The position numbers and the translations under genes were made by a program. Of a DNA stretch of 64,000 bases, positions 26,474-36,685 are shown piece after piece (position 1 is the stretch's first letter; every line of letters starts with the position of its first letter). The stretch is taken from positions 1 through 64,000 of the forward strand of contig NZ_JAGPXB010000017.1 of NCBI RefSeq assembly GCF_018069925.1, written 5' to 3'. The notes beneath the pieces were generated by a model. That model did no database searches. It saw nothing but the letters and a program-made list of their open reading frames with translations, and was not told the DNA's origin. Source of the DNA: Flavobacterium erciyesense. GTDB lineage: Bacteria > Bacteroidota > Bacteroidia > Flavobacteriales > Flavobacteriaceae.

Positions 26474-27463
26474 TTAACGCACCAAAGCAGGCTCAACCCA
26501 CTTAAAGATGTGCGATTCTTGGGGAATCACCAATCGTTCTGAAATTTTAGCCATTCTAGCTGGTAATTTCATCAAGTAATCACGCGCTTTTTCAGCCTCA
26601 TCAGTTAAATTTCCTATTTTATCAATTTCCCACTTATCAATTAATTTTTGCATGATATCTACATAATCAGCAGCGGTATATACGCCAATACGTTGTGCAG
26701 AATCAGAAAATTGTTCAAAAGCAGTACTTATTTTTTCACCAGACTCTCTTAAAAAATGCGCAGGCATTACAATTTTAGCTTTCATCATGTATTGAAAAGC
26801 CAACATCATTTCACTTGGATCAATTTGAAAAATACGGTTCACAAACTCGCTATATGCATGGTGGTGACGCATTTCATCGCCAGCAATCATTTTACACATT
26901 TTAGATAATTTGTTATCGCCATATTTCTTAGCCATTTGCGCCACACGGTTGTGCGATACATAGGTAGCTAACTCTTGAAAACTAGTGTAAATAAAGTTCT
27001 TGTAAGGATCTGTACCCGTACCAATATCAAAACCGTCGTTGATCAAATGTTGCGTAGTCATTTCAACTTCGCGCATATTTACACGACCCGATAAGTACAA
27101 ATATTTGTTTAGTAAATCACCGTGACGATTTTCTTCACCTGTCCATTGTCTAATCCATTTAGCCCAACCATTACGCTCTACGTTATCAACACCTTCTACA
27201 TCCATCAACCATGATTCGTAGGTTGGCAAAGCTTCTTCAGTGATGGTATCACCTACAAGCGTAACCCAAAAATCGTATGGTAAGTCTTTAGCTATTTCGC
27301 GTAATTCTTTAACCTCATCAAAGAAATTTTCACTTTGAGAATTGGGTAAAAAATCAGTTGGTTGCCATATTTTTTCAACAGGAATCAAGTACTGATCGAC
27401 AAAGCTATCTACGTTTTTTTCCAAAAACTGCATTACTTCTAATCGAATGTTTTTTATTGACAT
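26474..27463 (-). CDS. Acyl-[acyl-carrier-protein] desaturase, soluble di-iron
   Basis: This 329-residue member of the plant-type stearoyl-ACP desaturase family puts a double bond into ACP-bound acyl chains, using a di-iron centre and oxygen. Ligand motifs are EENRH (E111, H114) and DEMRHHH (E197, H200), with E164 in SFQELATYVSH between them. It lies 10 bp after a PlsC acyltransferase gene on the same strand. The pair probably makes and uses unsaturated acyl chains for membrane phospholipid. Confidence 0.94.
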   Translation of the reverse strand: MSIKNIRLEVMQFLEKNVDSFVDQYLIPVEKIWQPTDFLPNSQSENFFDEVKELREIAKDLPYDFWVTLVGDTITEEALPTYESWLMDVEGVDNVERNGWAKWIRQWTGEENRHGDLLNKYLYLSGRVNMREVEMTTQHLINDGFDIGTGTDPYKNFIYTSFQELATYVSHNRVAQMAKKYGDNKLSKMCKMIAGDEMRHHHAYSEFVNRIFQIDPSEMMLAFQYMMKAKIVMPAHFLRESGEKISTAFEQFSDSAQRIGVYTAADYVDIMQKLIDKWEIDKIGNLTDEAEKARDYLMKLPARMAKISERLVIPQESHIFKWVEPALVR

Positions 27464-27473
27464 TATATATAAA

Positions 27474-28208
27474 TTAAATTTTTATTCCTTGAACAACTGC
27501 TGCTTCGGTTTGTTCCATTAAATCAGCAAAGTTGTATTCGCTCACTGCTAGCGGTTTATGTATTACAAAGGTAAGGCGATTTCCTAAACCTACGGGGAAA
27601 AACCCATATTTAACTATTTTCCAAGAATTGTTTATGCTTACAGGAACTACGTAGGCTGAAGGTGCGTTTTTGCACAAAATTTTCAAGCCTGTTTGAGAAA
27701 AAGCTTTGGGAACACCAGTTTTACTGCGGGTTCCTTCAGGAAAAATAACTGCTGATCGTTTGTGTTTTTCAATATAATCAGACAATCCTTTGATAACAGG
27801 AATGGCTTGCTTAGGGTCTTTCCTATCAATTAAAACTGATCCGCCGTGACGTAAATTATAAGAAACACTAGGAATACCGCTGCCTAGTTCCTTCTTGCTT
27901 ACAAATTTACAATGAAAACGGCGTAAATACCAAATCATTGCAATAATATCATACATACTTTGATGGTTGCACACAAAAATCAAGGGTACATTTTTGGGAA
28001 TGCTCTCTACGTTTTTAAAAGTATAGCGCGTTCCTAGTAAGTTCGTACACTTAACTAGAAAAAAGTTCAAATAATCAACACTTTTTTTGTGGGCTTGGTA
28101 GCCAAAAACATTGAAACAAACCCATTGAATAGGGTGAAAAATAACCAAGGTAAGACCGAAACACAGATAATAAATTACGGAAATAGGATAGGAAATTAGT
28201 TTTTGCAT
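27474..28208 (-). CDS. plsC: 1-acyl-sn-glycerol-3-phosphate acyltransferase
   Basis: This 244-residue protein starts at the ATG at 28208 (MQKLISYPISVIYYLC). A longer frame from 28253 adds an unlikely 15 residues. N-terminal hydrophobic helices are followed by the acyltransferase motifs NHQSMYD (HX4D) and FPEGTRSKTG. It acylates lysophosphatidate to phosphatidate at the inner membrane. It sits 10 bp upstream of the desaturase gene. A second PlsC-like gene is at 42.5-43.2 kb. Confidence 0.93.
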   Translation of the reverse strand: MQKLISYPISVIYYLCFGLTLVIFHPIQWVCFNVFGYQAHKKSVDYLNFFLVKCTNLLGTRYTFKNVESIPKNVPLIFVCNHQSMYDIIAMIWYLRRFHCKFVSKKELGSGIPSVSYNLRHGGSVLIDRKDPKQAIPVIKGLSDYIEKHKRSAVIFPEGTRSKTGVPKAFSQTGLKILCKNAPSAYVVPVSINNSWKIVKYGFFPVGLGNRLTFVIHKPLAVSEYNFADLMEQTEAAVVQGIKI

Positions 28209-28294
28209 GCTGTTACAATTTTGCGACAAAAGTAATAAATATATTTTTAGCACTATTTAAACGCAAAATAATATACTTGCTATTGCTTAAATCG

Positions 28295-28302
28295 TAAATT
28301 TG
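28295..28302 (+). promoter_or_regulatory. -7 box upstream of rnpA
   Basis: TAAATTTG matches the TAnnTTTG consensus and lies 33 bp before the rnpA ATG. Confidence 0.45.
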
Positions 28303-28335
28303 CGGGTTATACTACCAATTTTTTAGTCAGCAAAA

Positions 28336-28758
28336 ATGAATTTCACCTACCCAAAATCAGAAAAATTAAAGAGCAAAATCACCATTGGATTGTTGTTTAC
28401 TGAGGGCAAATCAGTCTCAAAATACCCTTTGCGATTGGTTTATAAAGCAGGTTCATTTGGCCCAAACGACACATCGGACGGGAAAATAAAAATGGGAGTT
28501 TCCGTCTCGAAAAAGAATTTTAAAAAAGCAGTAGATCGCAATTACTTCAAGCGCGTTTTGCGTGAAACGTATCGGTTAAACAAACACCTTTTGATAGATA
28601 ATCTGGACCAACCGTATTCGTTTATGTTTTTTTACCAAACCAAAGAACGCTTGACTTATCAAGAAATCAACACAAAAACCAAACAACTGTTTGAAAAGTT
28701 TGTGGCTCAAAACAGTCCGAAACCAACAACCGAAAACCAAGACAGTACTAAATCGTAA
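28336..28758 (+). CDS. rnpA: Ribonuclease P protein component
   Basis: This basic 140-residue protein has the RnpA signature: KMGVSVSKKNFKKAVDRNYFKRVLRETYRLNK, seen over about residues 54-86 in pieces (VSVSKK, AVDRN, KRVLRE). It binds RNase P RNA and helps mature the 5' ends of tRNAs. A short Ser/Thr/Pro-rich tail ends the protein. Its usual neighbour rpmH is not here. It precedes the S41 protease gene by about 107 bp. Confidence 0.95.
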   Translation: MNFTYPKSEKLKSKITIGLLFTEGKSVSKYPLRLVYKAGSFGPNDTSDGKIKMGVSVSKKNFKKAVDRNYFKRVLRETYRLNKHLLIDNLDQPYSFMFFYQTKERLTYQEINTKTKQLFEKFVAQNSPKPTTENQDSTKS

Positions 28759-28865
28759 AAGGTTAACGACATTTGAAAATTCTATCGAATGTTTCAGCTG
28801 TCAATAGCCAACTATTAAACGATTTATTGTTATTTTAGTAACTTCTAATTTACTTACACCAACCT

Positions 28866-30500
28866 ATGAACTTTCTTCAAAAAAAATTTATAATTCCAGT
28901 TGTTGCTTCCTCTTTTCTGTTTATTGGAAGTAGTTTTAAAGACGACTTTTTTGAAATAGCGAAGCAAATTGAAATTTTCACCACTCTTTTCAAAGAATTG
29001 AACAGGAATTATGTTGACGAAACCAATCCGGGTGACTTAATGGACAAAGCCATCAAAGGGATGCTTGCCAACTTAGACCCGTACACGGTTTATTTTAATG
29101 AGCAAGATGTTGTTCGATTTAAGATCAACAATACTGGCGAGTACACCGGTATTGGTGCCATGTTGACTCGAAAAGAAGATCAGTTGATTATCAAAGAATC
29201 GTACAAAGATTTTCCGGCGGACAAAGCAGGTTTGCGTCCTGGCGATGCTATTATTCAAATTGGGGATGTGCTTTTAGCTGATTTTAAAGATGATGCTTCG
29301 CAACTTTTAAAAGGTGCCAAAAATACCAAAATTGCTATCAAGTATATCCGTCAAGGAAAAACAAATACCACCGAAATTGTTCTAGACGAAGTCGCTATTA
29401 AATCAGTACCGTTTTTTGCGAAAATTGACGACAAAACCGGCTATATCGTTCTGGCACATTTCAACAAAAAAGCTTCGAATGAAACCAAAGAAGCTTTGGA
29501 GCAACTTAAAAAAGAAGGCGCTGAACGCATTATTTTGGATGTTCGTGATAATCCGGGAGGTTTATTGAACGAAGCAGTAAACATCTGTAATCTTTTTGTA
29601 GAAAAAAATGAAGTTATTGTAACTACAAAATCGAAAATAGAAAAACACAACACCACTTACAAAACCACTCAAAGCCCGGTAGACACTGCAATTCCTTTGG
29701 TAATTTTAGTTAACGGCCGCAGTGCCTCAGCCTCTGAAATTGTTGCGGGAGCCTTGCAGGATTTAGATCGCGCCGTTGTAGTTGGCAGTCGCAGTTTTGG
29801 AAAAGGATTGGTTCAAAGACCCGTTGACTTAACCTTCGGCACACAACTAAAAGTGACTATTTCTCGCTACTACACGCCTTCTGGCAGATGTATTCAAGCT
29901 TTGGATTATTCTAAAAAAGACAAAAACGGCATGGCTATTAAAACCGAAGCCAAGAATTTTACCGCTTTTAAAACCCGAAAAGGGCGCACTGTATATGATG
30001 GCGGTGGTATTCAACCCGACGTAGAATTAGACGAAGCCAAATCAAGCCCGATTACCAATGCCTTACTCAGAAATGATGGAATTTTTAATTATGCTACTGT
30101 GTATTATTATAAAAATCCGAACTTGGGAAAACAAATTCCAGTGATTACTGATGCGGATTATGCTGACTTTAAACAGTTTTTAAAAGCCCAAAAATTTAGT
30201 TTTGACACCGAGACCGAAGTGGCACTGAAGAAAACTTTGGCCGCAGCCAAAAAAGAAAATCTAGACGAATCGATTCAGGCCGAATACCAACAATTATTGA
30301 CCGCTTTGCAAAAATCAGAAAGTGCTTTGCTAGACAAACACCAAAAAGAAATTAAGAATTTATTGCTTGACGAAATCATTAAAAGGTATCAGTATCAAGA
30401 AGGTTTATATCAATATTACACCAAAAACAACACTGAAATTAAAAGAGGAGTAGCTATATTCAACTCGGCTACCGAATATAAAGCCATTTTAAAAATGTAA
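28866..30500 (+). CDS. S41-family C-terminal processing protease
   Basis: This 544-residue protein has an N-terminal signal or anchor (about residues 8-24) and a PDZ domain (about 85-170, GEYTGIGAML, GLRPGDAIIQIGD). A tail-specific protease domain follows. Ser288 lies in NGRSASASE and Lys313 in FGKG, 25 residues apart as in the E. coli Prc dyad. It should cut protein C-termini in the periplasm. Its stop overlaps the start of the OmpA lipoprotein gene by one base (TAATG). Confidence 0.95.
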   Translation: MNFLQKKFIIPVVASSFLFIGSSFKDDFFEIAKQIEIFTTLFKELNRNYVDETNPGDLMDKAIKGMLANLDPYTVYFNEQDVVRFKINNTGEYTGIGAMLTRKEDQLIIKESYKDFPADKAGLRPGDAIIQIGDVLLADFKDDASQLLKGAKNTKIAIKYIRQGKTNTTEIVLDEVAIKSVPFFAKIDDKTGYIVLAHFNKKASNETKEALEQLKKEGAERIILDVRDNPGGLLNEAVNICNLFVEKNEVIVTTKSKIEKHNTTYKTTQSPVDTAIPLVILVNGRSASASEIVAGALQDLDRAVVVGSRSFGKGLVQRPVDLTFGTQLKVTISRYYTPSGRCIQALDYSKKDKNGMAIKTEAKNFTAFKTRKGRTVYDGGGIQPDVELDEAKSSPITNALLRNDGIFNYATVYYYKNPNLGKQIPVITDADYADFKQFLKAQKFSFDTETEVALKKTLAAAKKENLDESIQAEYQQLLTALQKSESALLDKHQKEIKNLLLDEIIKRYQYQEGLYQYYTKNNTEIKRGVAIFNSATEYKAILKM

Positions 30501-31306
30501 TGAAACAATTGCTATACTTGCTTATTGTTTTGATTTTTAGTTCCTGCTACTCTCAAAACAGAGCAGTGACTACGGTATATTTTGAATTTGACAAACACAA
30601 ATTACCACAAGATCAAATACAAGTGATTGTTGATTTTATGAAAACCGTCGATACTACCAAAATCGAATCCATACAAATATTTGGATATTGCGATGACCGC
30701 GGCGCTAAAGATTACAACTACGACTTATCTAAAAAAAGGGTGATGACAGTCCAAGATATCTTGACTGCCAACGGATTCAATCAAAATAAAATTGTCATTA
30801 TTGAAGGTAAAGGTCGTGTCATCATTCAAAAAGATGATATTGAAAACTTATCCGAAATACGATCTAAAAACCGTAGAGTGGACTTGTTCTTGGTCAAAAA
30901 GAACAGCTATGGCAAAGGAATTTACAATTCGTTTAGAGACAATCAAAAAGTTGGTGACCGCATTTACTTAGAAACTATTTTGTTTCCGCTAGGAAGCAGC
31001 AAATTAACATCTTCCACCAAACAAGAATTGGATAAAATTGTGGCTATTTTACAGAAGAAAAAAACATTAGAATTTGAAATACGAGGCCATGTATGCTGCA
31101 CACCAAGTTATTACGAAGATGCTATTGACAAAGACACAAAAGAAAGAAAATTGTCTTTGAACCGTGCCAAAAGCGTTTACCGCTACTTGCTTTCAAAAGG
31201 AGTTAATAGTTTACGTATGCACTATGTAGGTTGTGGAAACAAATATCCTTTAGGACAAGGAGATGCTTTAGACCGACGAGTTGAATTTTTAATCTTAAAA
31301 ATTTAG
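30500..31306 (+). CDS. OmpA-family lipoprotein with two OmpA-like domains
   Basis: This 268-residue protein has a lipoprotein signal (LIVLIFSSCYS, lipid cysteine C16). Two peptidoglycan-binding OmpA-like domains follow: about residues 22-135 (VYFEFDKHKLPQDQ, then SKKRVMTVQDIL, RSKNRRVDL) and about 150-268 (ILFPLGSSKLTSSTKQELDK, then LSLNRAKSVYRYL, GDALDRRVEFL). It should link the outer membrane to the cell wall. It is translationally coupled to the S41 protease before it. The stop codon abuts the stop of the convergent GNAT gene with no spacer. Confidence 0.9.
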   Translation: MKQLLYLLIVLIFSSCYSQNRAVTTVYFEFDKHKLPQDQIQVIVDFMKTVDTTKIESIQIFGYCDDRGAKDYNYDLSKKRVMTVQDILTANGFNQNKIVIIEGKGRVIIQKDDIENLSEIRSKNRRVDLFLVKKNSYGKGIYNSFRDNQKVGDRIYLETILFPLGSSKLTSSTKQELDKIVAILQKKKTLEFEIRGHVCCTPSYYEDAIDKDTKERKLSLNRAKSVYRYLLSKGVNSLRMHYVGCGNKYPLGQGDALDRRVEFLILKI

Positions 31307-31753
31307 TTACTCGCGCACCATTTCTATATGCGGAATATCATCTTCCAAATACATATCGCTAGTTTGAATAAATCCGTGACTTTCGTAAAATTTCTTCAAG
31401 TACAACTGCGCTCCAATTGTGATTTTGGTTTCGTTAAAATGAGTAGCAATGCCAGCAATAGAGTGTTGCATTAATTCATGACCCCATTTTCTGTCGCGGT
31501 ACTTTGCAGATATAGTAACACGACCAATTGATGCATTATCAAAACTTACACCAGCAGGAAACAATCTAGAATGTGCTACAATTGTACCATCATAAACCCC
31601 TAAAAGATGCAGGGCTACTTTATCTTTCCCGTCAAGGTCTAAATAAACACAATTTTGCTCTACAACAAATATCTCACTACGCAGTTGCAATAAATCGTAT
31701 AGTTCATGTACTGTAAGCGCATCAAACGCCTTGATTTCCCATTGAATTGTCAT
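31307..31753 (-). CDS. ElaA-like GNAT acetyltransferase
   Basis: This 148-residue protein is of the ElaA type within the GNAT fold. The opening ALTVHELYDLLQLRSEIFVVEQNC and the acetyl-CoA binding stretch SIGRVTISAKYRDRKWGHELM are seen in order, ending with YLKKFYESHGF. The acceptor is unknown. It converges on the OmpA lipoprotein gene with directly adjacent stop codons. It follows DUF4837 by about 37 bp on the same strand. Confidence 0.9.
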   Translation of the reverse strand: MTIQWEIKAFDALTVHELYDLLQLRSEIFVVEQNCVYLDLDGKDKVALHLLGVYDGTIVAHSRLFPAGVSFDNASIGRVTISAKYRDRKWGHELMQHSIAGIATHFNETKITIGAQLYLKKFYESHGFIQTSDMYLEDDIPHIEMVRE

Positions 31754-31790
31754 TGTGTTCTATTTATTTTGAAATGCAAATTAAAGCATT

Positions 31791-32777
31791 TTAACGCTTT
31801 CTTTTTACAACCGTGACTGATTTTATAATGGATTCTAATTCGTGCATTAAATCGCGTTTATCTTTGGATGGCGCGTAACTAAAACCTTCTAATACTAAAA
31901 TTCTGTTGTAGGCACGATCAACAATCGCGTAATTGATGAATGGTCCTGACATGAAATCATTATTCAATTGCCAAGTTCCTTTAGTCTCGTAGGTCATTTT
32001 ACCATCTAACTCTATTTTTGCAAAATACGGAGCATATGCCTCTTCAGTAATCATATTGGTATTGGCTTCCTTGCCACTAATGTATAATTTACCAATAGAA
32101 TCACGCATTTTGATAATGCTACTACTAGCTTCGGAATTTTTTTTAATACTTCCCAACGGAATTTGGTACACCAAAATACTCGTATTACCTCCAATATTTT
32201 CCTTTTTTAGCCACATGAAGTTACGTTTTTGCAAAACATAAACATAGCCTGTAGGAATAGCAATGCCAATATGAAATTTATTTTTAATAATTGCTGGATC
32301 AATAAGCGCTGATTGATGCTGTTTTTGGGTTTCAGCCAATTCTCCATTTTTAATAATTTGCAACATTTGAGGAGCGTTACTTTCAAGAGAAGTAATAATA
32401 TCGGCTGCGGTTTTACCAGTTATGTGGAAAACATTTTGAGGTGAGGCGTATTGATTTTTTTTGATTTCGAAAATATTCTTGTCTGCTTTTTTAACAACAA
32501 TAATAGCTCGAGTTGCGGTCATAAAACCTTCAAGTAACTTAACAGGGTATTGATTGATGTTAAACAAGGGTTCCTCTTGTGGAAGCCCAATTACTGGCGA
32601 GGCAAACTTGTTTCTAATACTATCTCCAATTTCACCATTCCACAGTTGATCATCAATAATTACAGAAATCGTATTTATTTTTCCTGAAGATTGACGGTTG
32701 CGTTCGCTGCTTTCTTTTTTACAAGAAAACAAAAACAAAGACACAAACAACATTAGAAAATAGGTTTTACGCATCAC
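31791..32777 (-). CDS. DUF4837-family lipoprotein
   Basis: This 328-residue protein has a lipoprotein signal (LFVSLFLFSCKKES, lipid cysteine about C19) and the DUF4837 opening ISVIIDDQLWNGEIGDSIR. Later marks are WLKKENIGGNTSILVYQIPL and GPFINYAIVDRAYNRILVLEGF. The function is unknown; the family is widespread in Bacteroidota. It lies 45 bp downstream of the LysM transglycosylase gene and is probably in one transcript with it, suggesting an envelope role. Confidence 0.9.
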   Translation of the reverse strand: MMRKTYFLMLFVSLFLFSCKKESSERNRQSSGKINTISVIIDDQLWNGEIGDSIRNKFASPVIGLPQEEPLFNINQYPVKLLEGFMTATRAIIVVKKADKNIFEIKKNQYASPQNVFHITGKTAADIITSLESNAPQMLQIIKNGELAETQKQHQSALIDPAIIKNKFHIGIAIPTGYVYVLQKRNFMWLKKENIGGNTSILVYQIPLGSIKKNSEASSSIIKMRDSIGKLYISGKEANTNMITEEAYAPYFAKIELDGKMTYETKGTWQLNNDFMSGPFINYAIVDRAYNRILVLEGFSYAPSKDKRDLMHELESIIKSVTVVKRKR

Positions 32778-32822
32778 GATTTGATTATAAAATAAAACCC
32801 AAATTTATTGAAGTTAATCGGT

Positions 32823-34835
32823 TTATCCGTTAATTTTTAGCTTCATTCCAGGTTTGAGTTGTTCACCACTAATACCGTTCCATTTTTTCAAATCGGAGGT
32901 AGTAACTCCCGGATATTTTTTTGCAATACTGAATAAAGAATCCCCTTTTTTCACGTAATAATCAGAGCTTGAAGCTTTGCTCTTCATCGCTGAAGCTTTA
33001 GTTTTAAAAGAATTTACTGAGGCCTTATCGGTTACAATTGCAATTTCATCTTTGGCAACAATTAAGCTTTTACCAATTGTTATGGTGTTATCATTTAACT
33101 TATTCCATTGTTTGATATCACTTAAAGAAGTTCCAAATTTAGAAGCAATTGCGCTTAAGTTATCGCCTTTTTGCACTACATATTCGACATCTCTGCGCTC
33201 CTGAGCATTTGCTAGATCTTGTTTTGTATCTACTTCTAATTTAGCAATTTGTATAGTAGCTCCTATTTGAACAGCATCAGTAGTAAGTCCATTCCAACTT
33301 TGAATATCAGCTACAGAAACATTGTATTTTTTGGCAATATTACCCAAGTTATCGCCTTTTTGTACTACATAAATTGCTTCTGATGATGTGGTAGCTTCTT
33401 TATCATCCTTGACGTTTTTTGAACTAGCACTAGCTGCAACCACATGATTTGTTTCTCGAATTGGCTTTGTTATAATCTTATCTTGTTTACCTGTAGGAGG
33501 TTCAATTCTCAAGCTTTTTCCGTAAGCAAGTGAATTGCTCCTTAAATTATTCCATTGTTTAATCTCGGCTACAGTAACATCGTATTTAGCCGCAACATTT
33601 GACAAATTATCACCGCGTTGCACTCTATAAAAAGATGATTTAGGACCAGAATCATTTGCTTTAGTACCGATGCTATCTTTTACTACAACAGCTCTAGACA
33701 TTTGAAATGGTTTTTCACGCTGATCCATTTCGTGTTGGGCATAAGCGTACATTTTGTCCTCGTTAGAAGCAAAAACAGCAATTTTGTCTTGTGGCAAACG
33801 CAAAAAATGTTCTTGATCGTGGTAATACGGAACTACATTTAATTTATACGAAGGATTTAAAAGTTGTAATTGTGCTACGGGAACATCTAATAAATCAGAA
33901 ATTTGTTTGAATGTGAGCTGTTGCTTGATGCGGATGGTATCAGTAGCAAAGTGTTTGATAAAAGCTTTTTCAGGAACAATTCCATGCTCTTTATGGTATT
34001 CGTAGATGTACATTGTGGCTAAAAATGCAGGGACATACCCTTGAGTTTCTTTGGGTAAATTTTTACGAATGTTCCAATAATTTTGTTGCCCTCCAGAACG
34101 ACGAATGGCTTTAGAAACATTGCCTGGCCCTGAATTGTACGAAGCAAGAACCAAATCCCAATCGCCAAAAATCTTAAACATATTGGTCATATAATTCGCG
34201 GCAGCTTCGCTTGCTTTTAGCGGATCACTGCGCTCATCAACATACGAGTCAATTTTTAATCCGTATTGTTTTCCAGTTTGATACATAAATTGCCACAAAC
34301 CAGTAGCACCCATTCTAGAGACCGCTTTAGGGTTTAGTGCCGACTCTACCACGGCTAAATACTTGATTTCTAATGGGACATTTTTACGTGCCAATGCTTC
34401 TTCGAAAAGCGGAAAATAATATTCCGATACGGCCATCAAACGCTCAAAAGATCTTTTTCTATTTTTTAAAAAGGATTTAATGATATTTTCTAAACCTATG
34501 TTGTACTCAATATTAAACGGAGACTTGGCATCCATTGCGGCCAAACGTTTTTTAAGCAAATCGGTTGGAAGTTCAAAATCAATTTTTTGATCAAAATTCC
34601 CATTCTGAATATCTTCAGAAATTGTATTGTACAAATCTAAACTAGTTAACTCTCTAATCCACAAACTGTCTACACTTGCTGCCAATCGATGTTTGACAAA
34701 TGTTTTTTTAATAGAATCCAGGTATGAAATCTTCGGTTCTAGTTTTATATTAGCTTGTAATTCCTGACTGTTTTGTGCAAACATTTGCGCTGAAATAAAC
34801 AGTACAATTGCGGCAATGGTATTTTTTACATTCAT
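32823..34835 (-). CDS. MltD-like membrane-bound lytic transglycosylase with four LysM domains
   Basis: This 670-residue protein has a signal peptide (to about residue 20). An SLT domain (about 145-285) carries catalytic E164 in VVESALNPKAVSRMGATG, followed by LASYNSGPGNV. Four LysM repeats lie at about 402-444, 489-531, 551-594 and 626-668, each with a QRGDNL/QKGDNL/KKGDSL core. It cleaves peptidoglycan glycan strands in the periplasm. MltD of E. coli has fewer LysM units; several are common in Bacteroidota. Confidence 0.95.
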   Translation of the reverse strand: MNVKNTIAAIVLFISAQMFAQNSQELQANIKLEPKISYLDSIKKTFVKHRLAASVDSLWIRELTSLDLYNTISEDIQNGNFDQKIDFELPTDLLKKRLAAMDAKSPFNIEYNIGLENIIKSFLKNRKRSFERLMAVSEYYFPLFEEALARKNVPLEIKYLAVVESALNPKAVSRMGATGLWQFMYQTGKQYGLKIDSYVDERSDPLKASEAAANYMTNMFKIFGDWDLVLASYNSGPGNVSKAIRRSGGQQNYWNIRKNLPKETQGYVPAFLATMYIYEYHKEHGIVPEKAFIKHFATDTIRIKQQLTFKQISDLLDVPVAQLQLLNPSYKLNVVPYYHDQEHFLRLPQDKIAVFASNEDKMYAYAQHEMDQREKPFQMSRAVVVKDSIGTKANDSGPKSSFYRVQRGDNLSNVAAKYDVTVAEIKQWNNLRSNSLAYGKSLRIEPPTGKQDKIITKPIRETNHVVAASASSKNVKDDKEATTSSEAIYVVQKGDNLGNIAKKYNVSVADIQSWNGLTTDAVQIGATIQIAKLEVDTKQDLANAQERRDVEYVVQKGDNLSAIASKFGTSLSDIKQWNKLNDNTITIGKSLIVAKDEIAIVTDKASVNSFKTKASAMKSKASSSDYYVKKGDSLFSIAKKYPGVTTSDLKKWNGISGEQLKPGMKLKING

Positions 34836-35213
34836 ATTTTTACGATCAAAGACCTATATTTCAAATGATTATAAATTTGCTTTTCACAAACTTAAGTGGT
34901 TTAAACTAAAAAATTCACTAAATATTGTTAAAAATGCAATCTTTGCTCCTTTTAGAAAGAATTTTAGTCACTTTAAGAACTGTTTTCAGGTTAAAAAAAT
35001 GAAATTACTAAGAATATCTCTTCAAAAAGTAAGTAAATAACTAAGTACGATAGTGCAATTTGCAATACAAATTCCGTTTTTCTTCTATTTTTCATCTGAT
35101 AAATAACCTCTTAACGTGCAAAAACCTTAGATACAGTAAAGTACTAAGGTTTTTACAGGACTAGTATATTTATAAAAAAAGCAACAAAGCTTGATTATTT
35201 TTTTAATCAAAAT
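34836..35213. other. 378-bp spacer between mltD-like gene and pgk
   Basis: This spacer contains the mltD-like promoter region on the left and the pgk terminator at 35120-35154. A plus-strand frame at its left side is rich in K, F and L, lacks a family look, and I do not count it as a gene. Confidence 0.55.
35120..35154 (-). terminator. Terminator after pgk
   Basis: AAAAACCTTAG and CTAAGGTTTTT form the stem, with T runs on both strands. It lies about 60 bp after the pgk stop. Confidence 0.82.
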
Positions 35214-36401
35214 CTATTTTAAAATTGCTTCAATACCAGGTAAACTTTGGCCTTCAAGCATTTCAAGCATTGCTCCTCCACCGGTAGATACGTAACTCAT
35301 TCGATCTTCTAAACCAAATTGTTTTACTGCGGCAACAGAGTCACCACCACCAACAAGCGAGAAGGCACCGTTAGAAGTTGCTTCAGCAATAAAATTACCT
35401 AAAGCAATAGTCCCATTTGCAAAACTTTCCATTTCAAAAACGCCCAATGGACCGTTCCATAAAATAGTTTTCGAAGCTAAAATTACTTCTTTAAAGTTTG
35501 CTAATGATTTTGGTCCTGCATCCAAACCTTGCCATCCATCAGGAATTTCATTTACATCAACAACTTGTGTATTAGCTGTATTCGAAAAATCATCTGCCGC
35601 AATTACATCAACTGGAATGTGAATTTGAACGCCTTTTTCTTTGGCTAATCTTAAAATTTCAAGAGCTAATTCTTGTTTGTCATCTTCGCAAATAGAATCT
35701 CCTACTTTTCCGCCTAGGGCTTTAACAAAAGTAAAAGTCATACCACCGCCAATAATCATGTGATCTACTTTATCTAAAATGTTTTCAATCACCGTAATTT
35801 TCGATGATACTTTTGATCCACCAAGAACTGCTGTTACTGGTTTTTCACTATTTTTTAAAACTTTGTTTAAGCTTTCTATTTCTTTGGCTAATAACAAACC
35901 GAAACATTTGCTTTCTGGGAAAAACTGAGCAATAATAGTAGTCGATGCGTGCGCTCTGTGCGCAGTACCAAAGGCATCGTTTACGTACACGTCTCCTAAT
36001 GAGGCAAGCTCTTTTGCAAAAGCAACATCACCTGCTTCTTCTTCAGTATGAAAACGCAAATTTTCTAGTAACAACACTTCACCTGCTTTCAATTGAGCCG
36101 CCGCTGTTACAGCTGTTTCTCCAACACAATTAGCTGCAAATTGAACCGGTACACCAAGAACCTCAGCCGTAGTTTTTAAAATGTGTTTTAAAGAATATTT
36201 TTCTTCTACACCTTTTGGTCTTCCTAAATGCGACATCAAAATGACACTACCGCCTTGCGCCAAGATAGCTTGTATGGTTGGTTTAGCAGCTTCGATACGT
36301 GTAGCATCAGTAACATTGAAGTTTTCGTCCAAAGGCACATTAAAATCTACTCTAATTAAAGCTTTTTTATTTTTGAAATCGAAATCATTTAGTGTTTTCA
36401 T
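35214..36401 (-). CDS. pgk: Phosphoglycerate kinase
   Basis: This 395-residue enzyme transfers phosphate between 1,3-bisphosphoglycerate and ADP in glycolysis. Visible marks are [20 protein letters not shown] at the N-terminus, [42 protein letters not shown] and the nucleotide-binding [13 protein letters not shown] with [15 protein letters not shown] at the end. It is monocistronic with its own -7 box and terminator. Confidence 0.98.
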   Translation of the reverse strand: MKTLNDFDFKNKKALIRVDFNVPLDENFNVTDATRIEAAKPTIQAILAQGGSVILMSHLGRPKGVEEKYSLKHILKTTAEVLGVPVQFAANCVGETAVTAAAQLKAGEVLLLENLRFHTEEEAGDVAFAKELASLGDVYVNDAFGTAHRAHASTTIIAQFFPESKCFGLLLAKEIESLNKVLKNSEKPVTAVLGGSKVSSKITVIENILDKVDHMIIGGGMTFTFVKALGGKVGDSICEDDKQELALEILRLAKEKGVQIHIPVDVIAADDFSNTANTQVVDVNEIPDGWQGLDAGPKSLANFKEVILASKTILWNGPLGVFEMESFANGTIALGNFIAEATSNGAFSLVGGGDSVAAVKQFGLEDRMSYVSTGGGAMLEMLEGQSLPGIEAILK

Positions 36402-36440
36402 CAGTGTGTATTTTTAGATTAATGGTACGTCCAAGAGCAA

Positions 36441-36448
36441 CAAATATA
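36441..36448 (-). promoter_or_regulatory. -7 box upstream of pgk
   Basis: TATATTTG on the minus strand fits TAnnTTTG and lies 39 bp before the pgk ATG. A TTTG lies about 25 bp further upstream, slightly farther than the usual spacing. Confidence 0.5.
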
Positions 36449-36673
36449 GAACTTTTAAATTAGTAATAAATTCCAAAAAAGATTGAAAATTAAATTAACA
36501 GCAACGAAATCGATGTAAATCAATAAATAATGTTATTTTTTGTCGAATAACCTGCATTATAGCAATAGTAACAAACACCAAATTACTTTTATCAAGTTGA
36601 TTTTAACGGTTAGACCAGTGGGCTGACATTGCAAACTTTGATGTTTAAAATTTTAGACTAAACCATTTTCTGT

Positions 36674-36681
36674 TATCTTTG
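36674..36681 (+). promoter_or_regulatory. -7 box four bases before the holB start
   Basis: TATCTTTG matches TAnnTTTG and ends only four bases before the holB ATG at 36686. Transcription would then start at or near the ATG, giving a leaderless or nearly leaderless message. No clear -33 box is seen at the usual distance. Confidence 0.5.
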
Positions 36682-36685
36682 CTAC

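Noticed and set aside
26474-28208. Desaturase and PlsC pair as a possible horizontally gained lipid cassette
   Set aside because: Composition matches the surroundings and both are ordinary housekeeping lipid genes in this group.
28866-28935. Later start codon for the S41 protease
   Set aside because: The first ATG gives a good N-terminal hydrophobic signal; later starts would remove it.
34816-35040. 74-residue plus-strand frame between mltD-like gene and pgk
   Set aside because: Its start lies inside the mltD-like gene on the other strand, the protein is a run of K, F, L and N typical of AT-rich spacers, and no family look is present.
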